DNA from: Pseudomonas wuhanensis | GTDB taxonomy: Bacteria > Pseudomonadota > Gammaproteobacteria > Pseudomonadales > Pseudomonadaceae | Length of the DNA: 64,000 nucleotides | Reading direction: 5' to 3' | Assembly (NCBI RefSeq): GCF_030687395.1 | Contig: NZ_CP117430.1 | Location: 2,914,001-2,978,000 of the forward strand | Shown here: piece after piece, positions 45,808-54,884 of the stretch | Layout: every line of letters starts with the position of its first letter | How positions within the stretch are numbered: position 1 is the first letter of the stretch | Translations under genes and position numbers: made by a program | The notes under the pieces: model-generated | The model's input: only the letters and a program-made list of their open reading frames with translations | The model's database searches: none | Told to the model about the DNA's origin: nothing

Positions 45808-46113
45808 TCAGATTTCGTCGTCATCTCTCAGCCGAAACTGTGGCTCATGTATTGAGTTCTCCGCAGAGAAGAGATGGCCAGGGTATTCAGCCATGATTAA
45901 TCGCAAGTGCTCGATGGCTTCCAGGTATTTAAGATCGGCCTGCCTTCTTTTCTTCTGATAGAGCGTGAACTTTTCTATGTCCATGTGGGGCTGATCGAGA
46001 AGATCAAGGGCGGCGTGTGTCAGGTTGTGGGCTTCGTTGAACAGTTGTCTGTTACGTTCAAGCGCCAGGTTCAGGCAGGCTGTCGCTTGTTCGGAAGTCA
46101 TCGTACTGTTCAT
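45808..46113 (-). CDS. Hypothetical small helical protein
   Basis: A 101-residue hydrophilic protein (MNSTMTSEQATACLNLALER) with helical heptad-like stretches and an acidic C-terminus. It has no signal peptide or membrane segment and I do not recognise a family. An AGAGGG ribosome site is about 9 bases before the ATG. It is isolated, about 300 bases upstream of leader B and convergent with nothing on the other side. It is probably real because of its ribosome site and codon usage. Confidence 0.6.
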   Translation of the reverse strand: MNSTMTSEQATACLNLALERNRQLFNEAHNLTHAALDLLDQPHMDIEKFTLYQKKRRQADLKYLEAIEHLRLIMAEYPGHLFSAENSIHEPQFRLRDDDEI

Positions 46114-46168
46114 TTACCGCGCCCTCTCTAGTGGCGTGAAGGGTTGGAAGGATCGGGTTCAAAAAAGC

Positions 46169-46348
46169 GGGCTCAAGGCCTAATGCCGGTAAGTCAAGAC
46201 GCAGAATCTGTGGGAGCGTGGCTTGCCCGCGAAGAATGCACCGCGGTTTTTCAGGTACTACGCGTCATCGTTCTTCGCGGGCAAGCCACGCTCCCACAGG
46301 ATTTTCGTCGTTCAAATTTCTTGACTTACCGGCATTGGGCTCAAGGCC
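46169..46348. mobile_element. Palindromic REPIN-like element flanked by 12-bp direct repeats
   Basis: The element at 46182-46336 has 18-bp outer inverted repeats (AATGCCGGTAAGTCAAGA at 46182-46199, its complement at 46319-46336). Inner perfect 29-bp REP arms lie at 46208-46236 and 46271-46299. GGGCTCAAGGCC occurs directly on both sides (46169-46180 and 46337-46348), as expected for a duplicated target. It sits at the 3' end of the GH16 gene. Confidence 0.65.
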
Positions 46349-46351
46349 CGG

Positions 46352-47824
46352 CTATTGACCGCGGCGCCACACCTTGAGGTAGTCGACGCTGAAGGTGGAG
46401 GGCAGATCGGCGTCGTCGACAACGCCGAACCAATTCCACATGGCCTCGCTGTCAAAGAGGATATGCATGGGGAAGAACCAGTGGGTGTTCTTTGCCTCGC
46501 GCACCAGTACGCCGTCGACGTACCAGCGCAACGTGTCGGGCTGCCAATCGAAACCGTATACATGGAATGCGCTGGCCAGCCGCCAAGGGCTGATCCAGCT
46601 GCTGCCATCGGTCAAATGTTCGGTACTTTGTGGTGTGGCCCAAACGTGGGCGTTCATGTTGTAGCGACGGTCGAAGGAGGCGTTTTTGGTTTTTCCGCCG
46701 ATTTCGAAGATGTCGATTTCCGTGGCGTTGTCGGCAAGCCCCGTCCATGCGAGCCAGAAGGCGCTGGAGCCTGCCGAGTCCATCGGTTTGGCGCGGGCTT
46801 CGTAATAACCGTAAAAACTGCGCCCGTGGGTGCGCACCATCGCCGAGCTGTAGTCTTTGTAGCCCAGGCGGACGTATTTTTGCGGCAAGGTTTCCTTGCG
46901 GAAAACGATGTTCAGATGGCCGTCACTCAAGTAGGCATTGTCTGGCGTGAACAGCGCCGGCTTACGTCCCAGCGAGTCGGTGCCCGTGGCATTGTTGACG
47001 TGCCAGCGACTGGCGTTAAGGGTCGCACCGTCAAAGTCGTCTGAAAATTGGGTGTCCAGCATCCACTGCCCGACATTGTCCTGATCGGACAGCGGCAGTT
47101 CGGCGTTGGTCCGTTCCGGTAGCATGCCCAAGGGGCCGATGCGGGTCCAGGAATTGGCAACCTTGGGGAGGGCGACGGACCACTTGTCCGCCAGATACCG
47201 AAAGACGCGCTGCCGTTCCTCCAGGGATGCGAGGTGCCGGTCGTACATCAGTATTTCGGCGATGTCGCCGCGCAAATGTTCGGCGCTGCCGACTACGTTC
47301 CGCCCCACCGCGTACGGGCCGATAGGCACGTCGTCGAGTTCCAGGACGAAGAGGGTCGGATCGTAGGCGGTGGGCTGTTGCACGCTGATCGCGAAATTCG
47401 GCGGCACGTTGTCGTTATCGGCGATTATCGGGCGCGAACTGAATAGTCGCTGCCAGGTCTCGCCGCCGCTTTGCCCGGTCAATCTGCGTGAAACGATCAA
47501 TAGGGTAACGGGGCCTTTAGCCGTACGAATGGCCTTGCCAAGGAAGGCTGAAGTACCACTCAAGCGCACCACCGGATGGCCATTCATGGCGTTCCCCACA
47601 CGCTGCGGCAGCGCGGCGTCTGCGCCATTGTCTACGGTAACGTCATTGGCTTCGCCGGACTTGTCGTGCCACCGCAGGAGGTGGTTCTGGGCATCGAGGG
47701 TCATTTTCGACGCGTCGGCGGCGTCCAGCCACAGCACCAGGCCGTTGGCCAGCGGCGGGGGAGTGCCCCCCGACGCGTTGCAAACGACCGATAGCAGGGT
47801 CGCCAAAAGAATGAACCTGCTCAT
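46352..47824 (-). CDS. Secreted LamG/GH16 polysaccharide hydrolase of the EPS operon
   Basis: A 490-residue protein. The signal peptide (MSRFILLATLLSVVCNASG) precedes a concanavalin-like (LamG-type) domain, about 25-225 (LVLWLDAADASKMTLDAQNH). A GH16 catalytic domain spans about 255-490 with the ExDxxE active site in ATEIDIFEIGG, near residue 380. GH16 enzymes cut beta-1,3/1,4 glucans, galactans and similar chains. As the last gene of the Wzx/Wzy cluster it probably trims the polymer made by the operon. The ATG at 47824 overlaps the galE stop as ATGA; an ATG two codons earlier is also possible. Confidence 0.85.
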   Translation of the reverse strand: MSRFILLATLLSVVCNASGGTPPPLANGLVLWLDAADASKMTLDAQNHLLRWHDKSGEANDVTVDNGADAALPQRVGNAMNGHPVVRLSGTSAFLGKAIRTAKGPVTLLIVSRRLTGQSGGETWQRLFSSRPIIADNDNVPPNFAISVQQPTAYDPTLFVLELDDVPIGPYAVGRNVVGSAEHLRGDIAEILMYDRHLASLEERQRVFRYLADKWSVALPKVANSWTRIGPLGMLPERTNAELPLSDQDNVGQWMLDTQFSDDFDGATLNASRWHVNNATGTDSLGRKPALFTPDNAYLSDGHLNIVFRKETLPQKYVRLGYKDYSSAMVRTHGRSFYGYYEARAKPMDSAGSSAFWLAWTGLADNATEIDIFEIGGKTKNASFDRRYNMNAHVWATPQSTEHLTDGSSWISPWRLASAFHVYGFDWQPDTLRWYVDGVLVREAKNTHWFFPMHILFDSEAMWNWFGVVDDADLPSTFSVDYLKVWRRGQ

Positions 47825-48885
47825 ACCCATTGTTTTAACGCAATCGATGCTGCCAAACCGGGTTGGGAGCGGTACCCGTGCGGATTACACATTTGCCATC
47901 GCCAGGTGTCGATGATCATTTGCATCAGGTCGCGCTGTGCGTACCAGCCTAGCTCACGCCCTGCCTTGGTGGGGTCGGCCCAGCATTCGGCGATATCGCC
48001 GTCGCGGCGCGGTGCGAACCGCAAGGGGATGGTAATACCGGTAATGTCCTCGAAGCTGTGGATGACCTGCAGCACGCTGTGGCCAATGCCTGTTCCCAGG
48101 TTCCAGACGTGGATGCCGTTTGTGTTCTGCAACGCCCGCAACGCCCTGAGATGGCCATCGGCAAGGTCGACCACATGGACGTAATCGCGCACACACGTTC
48201 CGTCGACAGTGGGATAGTCGCTGCCGTAGACCATGAGTTCGGGCACTTGCCTCATCGCGACCCGTGTCAGGCAAGGCAGCAGGTTGTTGGGCTTGCCGTT
48301 GGGGTTTTCCCCGATCAGCCCGCTATCGTGAGCACCGATCGGGTTGAAGTAGCGCAGCACCGCAATGGTCCACCGCGGATCGGACAGGCACAGGTCGGTG
48401 AGCAACTCTTCGATCAGCAGCTTGGTGCGGCCATAAGGATTGATCGGTTTGCCTGCGCCCAGGTCTTCGATGAGCGGTATCTGCCGGGGGGCGCCATACA
48501 CGGTGGCCGACGAACTGAACACCAGTTTGAACACCTCAAACCGGGCCATCGCATGGCAGAGGTTGAGTGTGCCGACCACATTGTTGGCGTAATAATCCAG
48601 CGGCTTGCGAACGCTTTCCTCCACGGATTTGAGACCGGCGAAGTGCACCACGGCATCGATGTCGTAGCGGCTGAAGATATCGTCGAGCAGGCGGCTATCG
48701 CGAATATCGCCTTCAATGAAATCGACTCGCCTGCGAGTCAGATACTCCAGGCGCGCGAGCGATTCGCGGCAGCTGTTACACAGGTTGTCGAGGACCAGCA
48801 CCTGTCGACCGGCGTCAATCAGGGTCAGGGTGGTATGGGAGCCGATGTATCCGGCCCCGCCGGTAATCAACGTGGTTTTGTGCAT
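47821..48885 (-). CDS. galE: UDP-glucose 4-epimerase
   Basis: A 354-residue extended SDR. GGAGYIGSH (9-17) binds NAD, SSSATVYG supplies Ser, and YGRTK the Tyr-x3-Lys pair. FNPIGAHDSGLIGENPNGKPNNL and DGTCVRDYVHVVDLADGH are GalE signatures. It interconverts UDP-glucose and UDP-galactose, supplying UDP-galactose for the exopolysaccharide. It lies inside the EPS operon between the flippase and GH16 genes. Confidence 0.93.
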   Translation of the reverse strand: MHKTTLITGGAGYIGSHTTLTLIDAGRQVLVLDNLCNSCRESLARLEYLTRRRVDFIEGDIRDSRLLDDIFSRYDIDAVVHFAGLKSVEESVRKPLDYYANNVVGTLNLCHAMARFEVFKLVFSSSATVYGAPRQIPLIEDLGAGKPINPYGRTKLLIEELLTDLCLSDPRWTIAVLRYFNPIGAHDSGLIGENPNGKPNNLLPCLTRVAMRQVPELMVYGSDYPTVDGTCVRDYVHVVDLADGHLRALRALQNTNGIHVWNLGTGIGHSVLQVIHSFEDITGITIPLRFAPRRDGDIAECWADPTKAGRELGWYAQRDLMQMIIDTWRWQMCNPHGYRSQPGLAASIALKQWV

Positions 48886-48968
48886 GATGAGGCGTTCCTG
48901 TCACAAGGAAATTGCACGAGTCAGGAGAATGTGGTCCGGGAAGGGAAAAGGTTTGCGGGTGCGTCCTC

Positions 48969-50387
48969 TCAGCGGGTGGTGAAAACCGATTTGAATTCTT
49001 GCGGCCAGCGCGGATGCATCACGCTATACGCCACGGCATAACTCAGCGCGCCCACCACGATGCTGTAGAGCAGGTGCAGGTAGCCCTGAACACCCAGGCG
49101 GGAAGAAACCATCAGGACGATCGCTGCCATGACGAACGAGGCAATCACGCTGCGATAGCTGATTTCGAAAAACAGCCGCCAGTCATAGCCGATTGCCCTG
49201 TTCAACCCGCGGATTTGCAGTGGCGTGATGATCGCCATCCGGGCCAGCAGGGCGAGGGCGGCGGCCATGCCGCCATAGAGGCTGCCGAAGCCATAGACCA
49301 GCGCCAGAGCCAATACGGTGGTTGCCACTTCGGCCTTGATGGTCAGGTGGCTGCAATTGACCGCGACCAGTGCGGTCGTGGCGTACATGGCGGTATTACC
49401 GATGGCTGCCGTGCACGCCAGCACTTGCAGCAGGGGAATGGCCTCGGTCCATTTGGCGCCGAAGATCAACAGGATCAGATCGTGCGCCGTGAGTGCGATG
49501 CCGATGAACAGGGGCGTCAGCAGGAAGCAACTGACGGCGGTCGAATCGCTGATGATCGCGCGCAACCGCGATGGATCGGCGCTGCGTCGGGCAAACGCCG
49601 GCAGCGCATAGCTGATCAGGCCGTGATAGATCGCCGTGCGCGGCAGATCGATGATGCGCATCGCCATGTTGAACATGCCCACCGCGTTGGTGCCGGCCGT
49701 CATGCCCAGGATGACGGTGACCCCGCGCTGTAGCGTTTGCGAACTCAGCGCGTTGACGGCAACCGGTGCGCCGGCCTTCAACAGCTCACGCAACAGCGAG
49801 CCGTCAATGTAAAAGGCAATGCGGCGTGGGTCGGCGCGCATCAATACGATAATGGACACGAACTCCATGATCAGTGCCTGGGCAATGACCGCCCAGGCGC
49901 CCAACCCCCAGAGCGCGACAGCGATGCCGCCCACGCCACCACACACCTTGCCCAGCAGCGTGCGCGACGCCAGCATCCTGAAGTTGCCGCTACGGCGCAT
50001 TTGCGCCACATAGACCCGCGCCATCATGGTGAACAGGATTTTCACCGAAGCCACCGCCGTCATCCATTGCAGCATCGGGTCGGGCGTGTACAGAATCGCC
50101 GCGCCCGAGATGACGACGATGGAGGCCAGGCTGACGAGTACCGACGCCCAGAAGGCTGTGGCGATGTGTTTGGCTTCCAGCCGCTCGAGTCGTACCAGCG
50201 GGTCTTCCAGAACCGAGGAATAAATCATGCCGATCAATTCGACGACGGCAATGATCACCGTGCCCACACCCAACTCTGCGGGCGATAGCAGCCTGGCATA
50301 CGCGACAAAGGTAATCATCGACAGGAAAATCAGGCCGAATTTCTCGGTGAAAATCCAGATCAATTTAACCAGACGGTGATTGGCCAT
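48969..50387 (-). CDS. Wzx-type lipid-linked oligosaccharide flippase
   Basis: A 472-residue polytopic protein of the polysaccharide transport (WzxC/MOP) family with about 12 to 14 hydrophobic helices, beginning LVKLIWIFTEKFGLIFLSMI. FVAYARLLSPAELGVGTVIIA is typical of this family. It moves the undecaprenyl-linked repeat unit across the inner membrane. The frame is open 31 codons further upstream, but the ATG at 50387 leaves a 13-base gap to the preceding gene and starts the conserved sequence. Confidence 0.88.
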   Translation of the reverse strand: MANHRLVKLIWIFTEKFGLIFLSMITFVAYARLLSPAELGVGTVIIAVVELIGMIYSSVLEDPLVRLERLEAKHIATAFWASVLVSLASIVVISGAAILYTPDPMLQWMTAVASVKILFTMMARVYVAQMRRSGNFRMLASRTLLGKVCGGVGGIAVALWGLGAWAVIAQALIMEFVSIIVLMRADPRRIAFYIDGSLLRELLKAGAPVAVNALSSQTLQRGVTVILGMTAGTNAVGMFNMAMRIIDLPRTAIYHGLISYALPAFARRSADPSRLRAIISDSTAVSCFLLTPLFIGIALTAHDLILLIFGAKWTEAIPLLQVLACTAAIGNTAMYATTALVAVNCSHLTIKAEVATTVLALALVYGFGSLYGGMAAALALLARMAIITPLQIRGLNRAIGYDWRLFFEISYRSVIASFVMAAIVLMVSSRLGVQGYLHLLYSIVVGALSYAVAYSVMHPRWPQEFKSVFTTR

Positions 50388-50400
50388 GGCGGATACCGGC

Positions 50401-51354
50401 TCAATGAGCGGTGGTTGACGCAGCTGCCTTGCGCAATGACTGGACGCATGCATAGAGGACGCGCAATGTCGGTTTGCCATTCCTGAAGATCAGCGCTTGC
50501 CAGGAATACTCCAGCATTCGCCGGTACACACCGATCACCTGGGCATGCTCGCCTCTGCGGGAAAACAGTTCGAGAAAGTCGCTGTGGCTGCCCAGCGCGA
50601 AATCGATCCGTTGCTGCTTGCTGAGCTGCGGGCCAAAGTGGGTGAGGTATTCTTCGATGAACCTGATCTTGTGCGGGTAGTACCTTGTCGGTTGCGCGGT
50701 CATGTTGGCGCTGTTGACCATGCGCTGCAGCAGCACCTCTGGCACCGTGTGGACCTCCCAGTGTTCGGCGATCCGGGTCCACATGAAGCGGTCTTCGGAG
50801 TAACGCAGGCTGGGATTGAAACCGCCGAGTTGCATGATCACGTCGCGTCTGACCATTGCGGAGGACACGCCATTGAGGACGTTGGCGCGGATGAAATCGT
50901 CGAAATGCCTGCCGTTTTTTTGCCGGTCTTCCAGTATTCGCCTGCCGTCGCTGTAGTCGTTATGCACGTAGCAATCTACCAGCGCCACCGGCCGTCCCTG
51001 ACGATCCAGTTCCTCAAACAGTGCCACTTGTTGCTCCAGCTTTCGCGGATACCATCTGTCATCGGCATCGAGAAACGCCACAAAAGTCTCTTGTGTGTGC
51101 CGCAGTCCGTGGTTGCGGGCGCTGGCCTGGCCTTCGTTGGCTTGATGCAACAGCGTCAGGCGAAACGGCGCCGCGAAGTCCCTGACCCGTTGGGGGCCAT
51201 CATCGGTGGAACCATCGTCGATGACGATGACGTGCTCGGGCAGTCGCGTTTGCCCGGCCACGGACGCCAGTGTTTGCTCAATGCTGTCGGCACCGTTGTA
51301 CATCGCGATGATGACGCACACCGTATGGGGTGAAGGGAGGGCTTGGTCGGGCAT
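50401..51354 (-). CDS. Family 2 glycosyltransferase
   Basis: A 317-residue cytoplasmic GT-A enzyme. VCVIIAMYNGADSIEQTLAS starts the nucleotide-sugar fold, VIDDGSTDD carries the first Asp, and AFLDADDRW the metal-binding DxD. It adds one sugar to the growing repeat unit; the sugar is unknown. The ATG at 51354 has AGGAG upstream. A much longer open frame upstream is an artefact overlapping the polymerase gene. Confidence 0.9.
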   Translation of the reverse strand: MPDQALPSPHTVCVIIAMYNGADSIEQTLASVAGQTRLPEHVIVIDDGSTDDGPQRVRDFAAPFRLTLLHQANEGQASARNHGLRHTQETFVAFLDADDRWYPRKLEQQVALFEELDRQGRPVALVDCYVHNDYSDGRRILEDRQKNGRHFDDFIRANVLNGVSSAMVRRDVIMQLGGFNPSLRYSEDRFMWTRIAEHWEVHTVPEVLLQRMVNSANMTAQPTRYYPHKIRFIEEYLTHFGPQLSKQQRIDFALGSHSDFLELFSRRGEHAQVIGVYRRMLEYSWQALIFRNGKPTLRVLYACVQSLRKAAASTTAH

Positions 51355-51371
51355 GGTTATTTCTCCTTTTG

Positions 51372-52685
51372 TTAGGCCTTGGCCGAGTCGCGTGGTAATG
51401 CCTTGCCAGGCGGACGCTGACCCAGGGGTGGTCGTGACAACGCGGGGTATGTCGCGTGGTGATGCCGAAAGGACAGGGCCAGGACGCAGAACACCAGGAA
51501 CTCTGCCGAGCGGTAATTGGGAATGACGTACGCCACAACGTTGGTGAGCATGAACGAGCCAATGATGACCATCGCGCTGACGTGAAACCGTGCCGATTGA
51601 TCCACCATCAAGGCCCGATAATGTTTGATCAGCGCCTCGACCAGCATGAGGATCAGCGCTATCAACTGAACGATGCCGCCGTTGAGCAAGGTTTCCATGT
51701 AGCCGCTGTGGGCATTGCCGATGTAACCCCAACGACTGATGAAGGTTTCGGCGCTCGGGCTGGACCAGAAGGCGCCGAAGCCATAGCCCTTGAGAAGTTC
51801 GGCGTCGATCAACGGAGTGAGCAGCTCCCAGATCCGTGTGCGGTCGGTGAGTGACGGGTCCCGACCGGTCAGCTCCAGCAGCAGCGCGTAATTGCCGTAT
51901 AGAAAGAGGCAGATCACCAAGTAGATGAGCGTCGTGCCAAGCAAGGCCGGCAGTGAACGGTTGATATGCAGACGGATCAGTGTGAGGAAATACCAATAGC
52001 TCACGGCTCCGGCAACAATCAGCGCGATGGCGGTGGCGGATTGCGCCAGCACAATCGTGACCAGTGAACACACCGCGCAGAGGATGGCCCACGGGTTGAG
52101 CTGACGGATCATCGGCAGCAGTAACACGATGGCGATCGCGTTGATCCGGGCGCCGGCATTTTTATCCGGGAAGATCCCTTTGAACGCACCGTCGCGAAGA
52201 CCGCCGTAAATGAACGCGATGTCGGGCCTGACAAGCGCGAGTATCAAGCCCAACAGCGCAGCGGCGCCGATGATACAGCCAAGCATGAAGGCGATTTTCT
52301 CGAGGCTGTAGTTGTAGGCAACGAAACCGCCAAAGAACACCACGCTGATCAGCGCCACAAACCGTTTGAAACTCAGCATCGGGTCGTGGGACCAACTGAT
52401 CGATGCCGCCAGGCAGAGCATGAATATCAGTAGAAAGGCGTTGTTCCTGTAGAAGCTTTTGCTAAGGAAAACTTTGTTGCGGAGGAAGAAGAACAGCGGC
52501 ACCAGCAGGGTGGTCAGGCCGCAAATCTGATTGACCACATTGCCTTCAAGATCTTTTTCGGCGGCGTCCAGATTCGACACATTAGCCAGCCCGAAAAAGA
52601 ATCCGATGGCCTGGATATAGAACAGCACACCGAACAACGTGAAGGCGTTGCGCAGCGTGGTGTACCTGACTTCCAGTGTGTTCAC
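51372..52685 (-). CDS. Wzy-type O-antigen/EPS polymerase
   Basis: A 437-residue membrane protein with about ten hydrophobic helices and a large periplasmic loop, about 255-330, that carries the O-antigen ligase/polymerase pattern (LTGRDPSLTDRTRIWELL; GYGFGAFWSS; AHSGYMETLLNGGI). It joins repeat units in the periplasm. The GTG start overlaps the preceding stop (GTGA). Confidence 0.87.
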   Translation of the reverse strand: MNTLEVRYTTLRNAFTLFGVLFYIQAIGFFFGLANVSNLDAAEKDLEGNVVNQICGLTTLLVPLFFFLRNKVFLSKSFYRNNAFLLIFMLCLAASISWSHDPMLSFKRFVALISVVFFGGFVAYNYSLEKIAFMLGCIIGAAALLGLILALVRPDIAFIYGGLRDGAFKGIFPDKNAGARINAIAIVLLLPMIRQLNPWAILCAVCSLVTIVLAQSATAIALIVAGAVSYWYFLTLIRLHINRSLPALLGTTLIYLVICLFLYGNYALLLELTGRDPSLTDRTRIWELLTPLIDAELLKGYGFGAFWSSPSAETFISRWGYIGNAHSGYMETLLNGGIVQLIALILMLVEALIKHYRALMVDQSARFHVSAMVIIGSFMLTNVVAYVIPNYRSAEFLVFCVLALSFRHHHATYPALSRPPLGQRPPGKALPRDSAKA

Positions 52686-53797
52686 GACGACTGGCTCCCG
52701 AGCAATGCATCGAGATAGGTTTGCGCCGCGCTGGCACTCACGAAGCGGGCGGCGGCATCGATGCGGGCGGCCTGACGCTTTGAATCTCGCGCCAACGTCA
52801 ACTCCACGGTGATGGCCTGTGCCAGGGCAACAGGGTCGTCGACCGCCACCAGCGGAGCGATCGCGCCATTGTCCAGAATCTCTTGCGGGCCATAGGGACA
52901 GTGCGTCGCTACCACCGGGGTGCCCGTGGACAGGGCCTCGACCAGCGCGTTGGGGCTACCCTCGAAGCGCGACGACAATACAAAACAATCGGCCGCCGCC
53001 ACTTCTGCCAAGGGATCGCTGGTATAGCCAGGCAGATCGAACCGGTCAGCCACGCCGAGTGCGGTCGCCTGCTCGAGCAATTGAGTCCTGAGTGCGCCTT
53101 CACCGAATATGATCAATCGGGTGCTGGGGGCGGCTAATCGGGCGAAGGCATCGATCAACACATCAAAGCCTTTTTGCTGTGCCAGGCGACCCACGGCGAC
53201 AATTACCGGGGTGGACTTTTGCCGCAGCCAAGGGTGGTTTGGACGTCCCGGTGCCTTGTCGCGAAAATCGTTGTCGAGTACCGGGTTGTCGGCGGTGGTG
53301 ACATCCTGCGGGCGGGTGATGGTGGAGTCGACCAGATCCTGGGCGACACCGCGCGAGACGCAAATCACCGGATTGGGGATCAGCCGATAGAGCAGCGGTG
53401 CCAGCAGATAAGCTGTGCGCACTTTCAACGCGGGATTGACATATTTGTCATGGGAAAATGCGTTGCGTTCGCTGACATGCAGCCGCGCCAGCGTTCCGGA
53501 CAGCGCGGCCGCGGCGATGGCCACGACGTTGACGTGGGTGAGTGCGGCCAGTTGCGCGTCAAAGCGATTGCGGCGAAGAAAGCGTGCCAGGGCCGGCACT
53601 GCCCTGGCGCTACGTGCACTGTTCAACTCGACCTTTTTCACCCGTGGGTCGAGGCGCGCGGAGTTCACACCGGTGCCGGTGAGCATCAGCAAAGTCACGT
53701 CATTGCCGGCGTCAGTCAGTGCTCCGGCGAGGCGCACCATCATTTTTTCGGCACCGCCCCCGCCCAAGTCCTGCAGGATAATCAGCACTTTTTTCAT
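52682..53797 (-). CDS. Family 4 glycosyltransferase
   Basis: A 371-residue GT-B enzyme. KVLIILQDLGGGGAEKMMVRLAGAL is the acceptor-side N-terminus, VAVGRLAQQKGFDVLIDAFA the linker, and SSRFEGSPNALVEALSTGTPVVA the E-x7-E donor motif. It adds a hexose to the EPS repeat. The ATG at 53797 lies 86 bases inside the preceding gene, an unusually long overlap. Confidence 0.88.
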   Translation of the reverse strand: MKKVLIILQDLGGGGAEKMMVRLAGALTDAGNDVTLLMLTGTGVNSARLDPRVKKVELNSARSARAVPALARFLRRNRFDAQLAALTHVNVVAIAAAALSGTLARLHVSERNAFSHDKYVNPALKVRTAYLLAPLLYRLIPNPVICVSRGVAQDLVDSTITRPQDVTTADNPVLDNDFRDKAPGRPNHPWLRQKSTPVIVAVGRLAQQKGFDVLIDAFARLAAPSTRLIIFGEGALRTQLLEQATALGVADRFDLPGYTSDPLAEVAAADCFVLSSRFEGSPNALVEALSTGTPVVATHCPYGPQEILDNGAIAPLVAVDDPVALAQAITVELTLARDSKRQAARIDAAARFVSASAAQTYLDALLGSQSS

Positions 53798-54875
53798 GAT
53801 TCCATACCTGGTAGTACGCCTGCGCGGCGTATTGGCTGGTGTACTGGCGGACTGCATCAGCGGCCACTTGCGGACTTGGCGCAACCTGGCCTTGCGCGGC
53901 GGCGAGGCTGCGCAGCATCCCTTCAGCCAGCGCCGGTACATCATTGACCTTGACCAGTTGGCCAAGGCGCCCGTTATCCAGCAGTTCCCGGGGCCCGGTT
54001 TCGCAATCACAGGCCAGCACGGGCGTACCCAGCGCCAGGGCCTCGATCAGGACCGTCGGCAAGCCTTCGTGAAAGGAACTCAGGATCAGCAACCGTGCAT
54101 GCCTGATCAACGGGTAGGGATTGCTCAGGAAACCGGTGAAATGCACACGGTCCTCGATGCCCAGGCGACGAGCCTGGGCGGTCAGCGCGACGAATTGCGG
54201 ACCATCGCCGATGATCACCAGATCCGGCAGCGCGGCGTTGCCCAAGGCCACGGCATAGGCGTCGAGCAGCAAATGGAAACCTTTCGGTTCTATCAGCCGG
54301 CCCACCCCTAGCCAGAACTCGGCCGGCAAGCCACTGAGCAGGGGTGTCTGCGCGGCGCTGAGCAGTTGTTCAGTGACCACGGCGTTGGGGCAATAACGAA
54401 TGCGTTGACGACCCCAGGGCACTCGATCAGCGAGGGCTTGGCGCAAGCCGTTGGAAACCGTCACCACTTGACCGTTGCCACAGAGGTACAGCCCATAGAG
54501 CAGACGCAGGGTGACGGGGCCGATGTTCTGTTCGCTGCAATCCAGTGCCGCGTGACGGGCGTAGATGACGTTGCATGAGCGACCCCAGGTGGCAAACCAG
54601 GTGCAGAGGTTGGCCTGTTCCTTGGCGGCGATGAGGTGGGTCACACGCTCACGACGAATCAGGCGACGCAGCATTGCGATCGACTTGAGCAGACCGACCA
54701 ATCCATTGCCGCGACCCTTGAAGGTGGTCGCCATTTCATCGTCCGCCGTGTCGCCGTTCATGACGAAATAACTGACCCGCTGGCCATCCTTGAGAAACTG
54801 CCTGGCCAGGCGCTGCTGGACTTGCTCGAGGCCGCCATCGCGCTTGAAGTCCTTGAGGACGAACAGGATATGCAT
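53712..54875 (-). CDS. Family 4 glycosyltransferase with C-terminal read-on into the next gene
   Basis: A 387-residue GT-B enzyme: ILFVLKDFKRDGGLEQVQQRLARQ at the N-terminus, LGVGRLIEPKGFHLLLDAYA, and LSSFHEGLPTVLIEALALGTPVLA with E-x7-E. Normal GT4 sequence ends about YTSQYAAQAYYQVW (near residue 359). The last 28 or so residues (NHEKSADYPAGLGRG...) are read from the beginning of the next glycosyltransferase gene in another frame, suggesting loss of the original stop by a small indel. Confidence 0.87.
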   Translation of the reverse strand: MHILFVLKDFKRDGGLEQVQQRLARQFLKDGQRVSYFVMNGDTADDEMATTFKGRGNGLVGLLKSIAMLRRLIRRERVTHLIAAKEQANLCTWFATWGRSCNVIYARHAALDCSEQNIGPVTLRLLYGLYLCGNGQVVTVSNGLRQALADRVPWGRQRIRYCPNAVVTEQLLSAAQTPLLSGLPAEFWLGVGRLIEPKGFHLLLDAYAVALGNAALPDLVIIGDGPQFVALTAQARRLGIEDRVHFTGFLSNPYPLIRHARLLILSSFHEGLPTVLIEALALGTPVLACDCETGPRELLDNGRLGQLVKVNDVPALAEGMLRSLAAAQGQVAPSPQVAADAVRQYTSQYAAQAYYQVWNHEKSADYPAGLGRGRCRKNDGAPRRSTD

Positions 54876-54884
54876 GGTTGGCGC

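Noticed and set aside
51355..52092. N-terminal extension of the GT2 frame
   Set aside because: It overlaps the Wzy gene in another frame; the GT2 domain begins at the ATG at 51354 with its own AGGAG.
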